From Carpediemonas membranifera (Eukaryota; Fornicata), in the NCBI GenBank assembly GCA_019828565.1, contig JAHDYR010000025.1, positions 744,001-808,000 on the forward strand: a stretch of DNA of 64,000 bases. The letters are read 5' to 3'. Below, one piece after another: positions 59,201-64,000 of this stretch. The position numbers and the translations under genes are program-made. The notes beneath the pieces are model-generated. The model had not been told where the DNA came from. It did not search any database and saw only the letters and a list, made by a program, of their open reading frames with translations. Each line of letters opens with the position of its first letter. Positions within the stretch are counted from its first letter, which is position 1.

Positions 59201-60043
59201 CTCACCGTCGTCCGGAAGAACAAGCGCGTGAAGAGCGAGATGGACACGATCACTGTCACTGACCCCAATGTCATGGTCGCATTCTTCGTGCTCCAGAAGC
59301 AGCTCGACGTCATCAACACAGCGACCAAGGACCTAGCAGGCGCCAACACAAGCACTGACCGGGCCGAGACGCGATCCATGCGTCGCGGCAGGTCGCCCCG
59401 CATTGAGATCCAGGATATCCTCAGGGGCATCGTGGAGCACCTGCTCGACTGGAGTTCGGACTGTCTGACCGCGTACGGCGATGAGGGAAGGACTGAGGGG
59501 CCGATCAAGCTGTACTTCGAGAACTTGCCGGCCAAGAAGTTCTTCCCGCATTACTATAAGATGATACCGCCTGAAAACCTCACGGCGCTGTCGGAGATCA
59601 AGAGGAAGTTCAGCCAGGGCGATAGCAAGACCACAGCGGACTTTATTAAGAAGATCCGGCAGATGCTCGTTAACGCCTATGCTTTCAGTGACCCGAAACA
59701 ACCGTCAAGCTGGACTACTGCGCCGAACGAGCCCGCCCCACGCAAGCCCGACGGCGTACTCGCTGCTGCCGAGATTATCAGGCGGAGCGTCGTTAAGCTG
59801 CTCCTCGCCCGACGCGAGGAGCTTGAGGGCCTCGAGACGAGGGCCGAACGGGAAGTACAAGGCAGGGAGGCCGACGAGGTGATTGACCGTGTGACCATCC
59901 CCATTGAGATCCTGGAGCGGTTCCGGGAGTCTGATCGGACTGGCCCTGGGCGGCACTTTTCTTTCATTGGCACCGACTACCCATTATTCAGGGATTTATT
60001 CGGGACTGGAGACGAGGAGGCCATGCCTGTGATCCCAGGCTGA
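56276..60043 (+). CDS. TAF1: TAF1, largest subunit of TFIID, two exons
   Basis: Exon 1 is 56276-56300 (MSDSEDFS), then a 30-nt intron (56301-56330, GTTTGT...TTATACAG) and exon 2 56331-60043; 1245 residues. The DUF3591 core is recognised by LSVRDGRTILVEYYEQHPHL (~380-400), LLTSVGMVSSLHT and RSVDFLLVLNP. The C-terminal region carries a bromodomain-like fold around residues 1060-1125 (FFPHYYKMIPPENLTALSEI, ADFIKKIRQMLVNAYAFSDP). There is one bromodomain, where animal TAF1 has two. Middle parts are basic with DDDDDDD stretches. It scaffolds promoter recognition with TBP. The first exon is accepted because the joined N-terminus is acidic as in other TAF1 proteins and the intron fits the local consensus. 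Confidence 0.85.
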
Positions 60044-60131
60044 GCGGGCGGTGTTTAAATACTGTTTCTTGTGGTTTGGCGTTTGTGGCAGTTTTGGCAT
60101 CGGCGATCCCCAATTTCCAAAAAATCTCAAT

Positions 60132-60775
60132 ATGCCCCTTCCTTTCGTCAAGAAGCCATTGAAGAAGGCTGTACTTAAGGAGTACGAGGAGATGTTTGTG
60201 CCCTGCTCTCTTTCGCCTCTTACTTAGGACATTCTTCACAAAGAACGAAATTCTGCGGTATGAACCCTCCAACGCCCCTTTAACACAGGATATACAAGAG
60301 ATGGGCGAAACTGTACGAGAAGAAGCACGGCAAGATCACGGACGAGCAGCTGGAAGCCGTCGACTATATCGAGCCTGCCGATGTTCAGACAATTCCCGAG
60401 CTCACGCTCAACCCCTTCGTTCTCCGCTTCTGCGAGATCTTCAGCGAGAACGGTACCGGGAACCTGCGCTTCGACGAGTTCCTCAACTTCCTCTCCTCCA
60501 TGTCGGAGGCCGCGCCGCGTGAGGTCAAGGCGCAGACGGCCTTCCGCCTCTACGATTTCGACAACGATGGGTATATCTCAGCTGAAGACGTCAAGAAGGC
60601 TGTGAACATGCTCACTGACTCCCAGCTGAACGAGGATGACCTCGAGATTGTCGCTTCTCGTGTCCTGGGTGAGGTGGACCTTGACGGCGACAGACTACTG
60701 TCGTTCGAGGAGCTGAACCGTATTCTCGAGCAGATCCCGGACTTTAAGTACCTCTTTAACATATCCCTGGTGTAA
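60132..60775 (+). CDS. Calcium- and integrin-binding (CIB) type EF-hand protein, three exons
   Basis: Exons 60132-60193, 60228-60257 and 60289-60775 with introns of 34 nt (60194-60227, GTTTGT...TTACTTAG) and 31 nt (60258-60288, GTATGA...TAACACAG); 192 residues. The tiny 30-nt middle exon restores EEMTFFTKNEILR, the CIB signature (human CTFFTRKEIMRLF). Later come SEAAPREVKAQTAFRLYDFD and two canonical EF hands, DFDNDGYISAED and DLDGDRLLSFEE. The first ends in Asp at position 12, the hallmark of CIB EF-III. EF-I and EF-II are degenerate. CIB proteins bind membrane-protein tails, and CIB2/3 are subunits of TMC channels; a TMC-like gene lies at 28048-30390. Confidence 0.92.
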
Positions 60776-61390
60776 ATGGTCTGTAAATGTGTCATAGCCG
60801 ACGACCTCTCCTACAGCTGGGATCAGGGAGCGCTGCTTGTGTTTCTGTCGTGTAGTGTAGATGTGTCATCAGTTGCGTGTGGAGGTCGAGCTCTACTGGG
60901 GTGCCTGTCGATCCCCCATCATCACTCGCCACATGTCATTGTTGAATTTGCCTTCTTGTTGGAAGGCTCAGAGGGGATCGAGCCACTTGCTCACATTTCA
61001 GCCCCACCTAGAGACGCTTGGACTCACCACCCGGAATTGGACCATTGCCGAGGGTTGACGGCCAGCTTCTTACGGCCCACGATTCAAGGTCAAGATTGGT
61101 CAATTCAATATTTAAGCTGCCAATTGTTTAGTGAATGTAGGAATACTACACGATAGCAACAGAGAGACACCTGCGTCAAGGCTGAGTACAGTCACAAAAA
61201 TTCTTTTTCTTTCGCCCTAAATAGCCATCGAATAGAATTCGCACTTCACTGAAATATACACAGCTGGGGGCTATCAGGCAAGGCTATCACATGACCCGGT
61301 CATCCAACCCCGACTGCTACAGTTCGAGTCAAATCGATCGCGCACTTTTGCCATCACAACCATCTCACAACCTTCACAACTTATTTTCTG
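60776..61390. other. Intergenic region, no gene seen
   Basis: 615 bp. Short frames only, none with an ATG-led coding signature. AT-rich stretches near 61190-61260 may contain promoter elements for the next gene. Confidence 0.5.
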
Positions 61391-63073
61391 ATGCGTGCCC
61401 AGATTAGGCGGATAGGATCCATTACCAACATGATTAGCGAGCTTGACGGCGGGTCTGATGTACATGTCAACTACTTCTCCTGCCTTTCTTGCCTCCCCAC
61501 CGTGTATTTGCGCCAAATCCTCCGTGAAATCATTGAAGAGGTCCCTGAAGCCAGGGAACGCATCATCATTGAAGCGTCCAAGGCCCACGAAGCCTTCGAC
61601 GCGGTCCTGAGTGCCCTTGATGAAGTCTCGATCAAAAACGCCCACAGCATCAAGCCACTCGTCACTCGCGCGCTCTCATCCTACGACGACGAAGGCAAGC
61701 AGTCCCTCGCACGGGCCCTAGCCCTTGCTTGCGAGCTTTCCGCCACGGTGGACGTAATCCTTCCAGTCCAGCCCGCCCTCTTTGTCACGGACGCCGACGC
61801 TGTATTCTCATCCGTCATCACTGCTCTGAACGTGCTGGCCGCAGAGGTTGCTCCCCTTGACGCCCTCGACTGCCCCATTCCGCTTGACGCCGTCCGCGCC
61901 GTCTGCAAGATGACCAAGGAGTGGCCCCGGATAGTATCGTACGACGAGACCACCTGCGAGCGCTGGAACATCCCTGCTGGCTACATGAAGCCCGAAAACC
62001 TCACCCCCCTCGGCCTGGTCACTCTCAAGGCCCTCCAGCTCATGGAACGGTGGCACCATTACTCACACTCGGAGAGCCTCACCCCCGCCATGGTCAAGGC
62101 GCTGCACGCCATGCCCGGCCTGCCCATGGTCCCTCGCATGGTTGCCCGGGCGATCGAGGACATCGAGCTGCTCAGCATTGAGCATTTCGCCCATGCCGTG
62201 GCCGATGCCGTCGACGACGACGCACTCGTCGCTGCTGTTGCTGCCATCCGCCCGACTACCGCGGACCGGGCCGAGGAGCCGCCCATAGAGGAGCACCGCC
62301 AGTCCGTGCCCCCCAGCGCCGCGGACACCATCGCTGCCGTGCACATCCCCACCGCCCCAGGCAACGTGGTGAGGCACATCCTCACAGAGCTCCTGCGCCG
62401 CCACGTGGCCCTCCAGCCCCTCAGCGACAAGCTGGACAAGCGCCTCCACATGATGCTCTCCCTCGAGCAGCACTGGGGCGCCCTCGACAAGCTGATGGAC
62501 TTGGTCGACGTACCTGAGTCGGTTATCGCTGAGAGACTGCTCGCTGGCATCTACGCGGCCGTCGGTCTCGTCGAAGAGCACAGGGTTCTCCACGAACGTG
62601 CGCTCGTGTGGCTCGACGCAGGCTGGCACCTCGTCAAGGACCGCAATATCGAGAAGATCCAGGCCGCTTTCGCCGAGCAGGCGCACGATGACCGCAAGGT
62701 TGAGTGTATCCTGATGTCGATCATGGGCGATGTCATGTCTGATCTTATCCAAGGCGACCGTGTGGTCGATGACCAAAAGATCGAATCACTCCTCGTCCCC
62801 ATCCTGAACGAGGGCGAGATCAACGGCACGAGCTTCCTCAGCCAGCTCCGGGTCGACCTTGCTAAGCCAGGCCGTAAGCACCTCGCCACGGTCCTGCTGC
62901 CCCTCATCCCAGATCTGTGTCTGCCCGCGCAGATTAACTACCCCGTCCCCGGCGCCCTCGAGCTGGCCAACCCCGACCGCGTGCGGAGCGAGGCGCTCAG
63001 CCTGGCTCGGGCGGTGATGGTGGAGGAGGACTCGATCGCTGACTACGAGACTCAGTTTACATACTCGCTATAA
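61391..63073 (+). CDS. Hypothetical helical protein
   Basis: A 560-residue protein, nearly all alpha-helical, with Leu/Ala-rich amphipathic segments of 20-40 residues in series, suggestive of an alpha-solenoid. Visible blocks are ILREIIEEVPEARERIIIEA, LARALALACELSATVDVIL, RWHHYSHSESLTPAMVKAL and VRHILTELLRRHVALQPL. There is no membrane helix, signal peptide or catalytic motif, and no family was recognised. Codon use is typical of the window. The ATG at 61391 is followed by ten basic residues, and a second ATG (61430) would also fit. Confidence 0.75.
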   Translation: MRAQIRRIGSITNMISELDGGSDVHVNYFSCLSCLPTVYLRQILREIIEEVPEARERIIIEASKAHEAFDAVLSALDEVSIKNAHSIKPLVTRALSSYDDEGKQSLARALALACELSATVDVILPVQPALFVTDADAVFSSVITALNVLAAEVAPLDALDCPIPLDAVRAVCKMTKEWPRIVSYDETTCERWNIPAGYMKPENLTPLGLVTLKALQLMERWHHYSHSESLTPAMVKALHAMPGLPMVPRMVARAIEDIELLSIEHFAHAVADAVDDDALVAAVAAIRPTTADRAEEPPIEEHRQSVPPSAADTIAAVHIPTAPGNVVRHILTELLRRHVALQPLSDKLDKRLHMMLSLEQHWGALDKLMDLVDVPESVIAERLLAGIYAAVGLVEEHRVLHERALVWLDAGWHLVKDRNIEKIQAAFAEQAHDDRKVECILMSIMGDVMSDLIQGDRVVDDQKIESLLVPILNEGEINGTSFLSQLRVDLAKPGRKHLATVLLPLIPDLCLPAQINYPVPGALELANPDRVRSEALSLARAVMVEEDSIADYETQFTYSL

Positions 63074-63431
63074 ATGATATATAACAGTTGGATGCACATG
63101 GAGGCGGGCTAGCGTATATCGGGACTGGACGGCACAATGGTCTCTTGGGGACGGGATGCCGCGGCACTTCTTCTTAATATCGCGGGGGATTTGATGGAGC
63201 AGACGGTCACACATCAAAACACGATACTAGACTGCAAACCGGCAGATGGTCGACCGAGTTGCAGATGGATGGATGACATTCGATATCACTATGACAAGGC
63301 ATGAGATTGAATTGTGAGAAATTTGGGGAGGCTGGCACGAGGTGTCGGCAGATTGGCTCGTTAACCCGCTCCAAGATGACAAACGTAATCTCAAGTGACC
63401 CCAACCGATCAAAACTAGAAATGATTGGTTC
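63074..63431. other. Intergenic region, no gene seen
   Basis: 358 bp between tandem plus-strand genes; no gene or repeat recognised. A five-codon upstream frame (ATG at 63421, Met-Ile-Gly-Ser-stop) overlaps the next start. Confidence 0.5.
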
Positions 63432-64000
63432 ATGAATTCCAACATCATCGTTCCGGCTCTCCCTCCATCTATGACAGTAGAGGACAACTTGGTTGAAGAG
63501 ATGGATAGTTTGCGTCAGGAATATCTTCGGCGTTACAAGAAGCAGAGCGACAACTTCCAGGGAATGAAGACTGAGCGTGATAGCTTCGAGCAGGAGAAGG
63601 TTAGCCTGGAGCAGCAGATCTTGCAGTTGAACCGTGATCATAAGCGCGAGCTTTCCGAACTGCAGCGCCTTGTTGACCGCACCAACCGCCAATCAGCTGT
63701 GAATGACCAAACTCTCCGTTCCAAGGACGCCGAGCTCAAGAAACTCCAGGCCACCCTCCACAACCTCGAAGCAGACACTCACGAGCGCGAGGTAGCCCAA
63801 GAGAAGCTCCTAGCCACCGCCCAGGCCAAGGTCCGCTCAATGGAAGACCAGCTCGCCGCCCGGGCGAACGACCTAAGAAACAGGGACACCCGCATCGCGG
63901 AGCTCGTCAAGGAGAATGGGACCATCAGAAAGCAGCAGGCGGCGGCTCTTGTGCGAACCCAGAAGCAGTACGAGGGGGAGTCCCGCGAGCAGGGTGCGCT
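63432..64000 (+). CDS. Coiled-coil protein, 3' end outside window
   Basis: Open from ATG 63432 to the window edge (189 codons). After a short hydrophobic start (MNSNIIVPALPPSM) the sequence is continuous heptads rich in Glu, Gln, Lys and Leu (DSLRQEYLRRYKKQS, KVSLEQQILQLNRDHKRELS, AELKKLQATLHNLEAD). It could be a golgin, a basal-body protein or an axonemal scaffold; heptads alone do not decide. Good codon use and the absence of stops support a real gene. Confidence 0.8.
   Translation, partial: MNSNIIVPALPPSMTVEDNLVEEMDSLRQEYLRRYKKQSDNFQGMKTERDSFEQEKVSLEQQILQLNRDHKRELSELQRLVDRTNRQSAVNDQTLRSKDAELKKLQATLHNLEADTHEREVAQEKLLATAQAKVRSMEDQLAARANDLRNRDTRIAELVKENGTIRKQQAAALVRTQKQYEGESREQGA

Noticed and set aside
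61320-61345. AGTTCGAGTC resembling a tRNA T-loop
   Set aside because: Flanking bases do not form the T-stem, and no anticodon arm or acceptor stem was found.
1-64000. CRISPR arrays, rRNA genes, LTR retrotransposons, viral genes
   Set aside because: No regularly spaced short repeats, rRNA core sequences, reverse transcriptase motifs or capsid/polymerase genes were seen on either strand.

Overview
The window is nuclear DNA from a compact, GC-rich protist genome. Genes lie on both strands, usually 50-800 bp apart. Most are uninterrupted; the rest have introns of only 28-47 nt. Nearly all of these introns end in T-N-A-[C/T]-N-N-AG, so the probable branch adenosine sits a few bases from the 3' splice site, as in Giardia and Trichomonas. 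Together with CFAP44 (a flagellum) and a bacterial-type flavodoxin/2[4Fe-4S] protein (anaerobic redox), this points to a free-living metamonad, perhaps Carpediemonas-like. That assignment is inference; no marker gene here proves it.

Layout. 0-11 kb: a kinesin running off the left edge, a VWA protein, a degraded Fanzor/TnpB-like nuclease gene between 36-bp direct repeats, 6-phosphogluconolactonase, a disordered protein, histone H2A.Z (3 exons) and a TPDF-motif protein. 10-31 kb: an MFSD1-like transporter, a 7-TM protein, CFAP44, an RCC1-like gene, a large membrane protein, a subtilase, PP2A-B55 and a TMC-like protein. 31-45 kb: a second RCC1-like gene, a WD40 protein, Trm10, RPS11, Sec22, an unknown protein, a RAD51 paralogue carrying an in-frame intein, and UFD1. 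45-54 kb: an FG-GAP-type surface protein gene, the flavodoxin/ferredoxin protein, a sirtuin with a novel C-terminus and a sulfatase-fold protein, followed by 2.3 kb of duplicated gene pieces (a scrambled RCC1 fragment and an inverted, nearly identical copy of the FG-GAP gene). 54-64 kb: ATG5, Mad3/BubR1-like, TAF1, a CIB-type EF-hand protein, an unknown helical protein and the start of a coiled-coil protein.

The strongest discovery is the 304-residue intein that splits the Walker A motif (GEAGTGK / TQ) of the RAD51/XRCC3-like recombinase at 42196-43107. Also notable are the Fanzor relic, an ATG5 that appears to lack the ATG12-acceptor lysine, the mosaic RCC1-like family, and the gene-sized inverted duplication bounded by 27-bp direct repeats. 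Four frameshifts each coincide with a C-run that looks one base short, so some apparent pseudogenes may be assembly artefacts.
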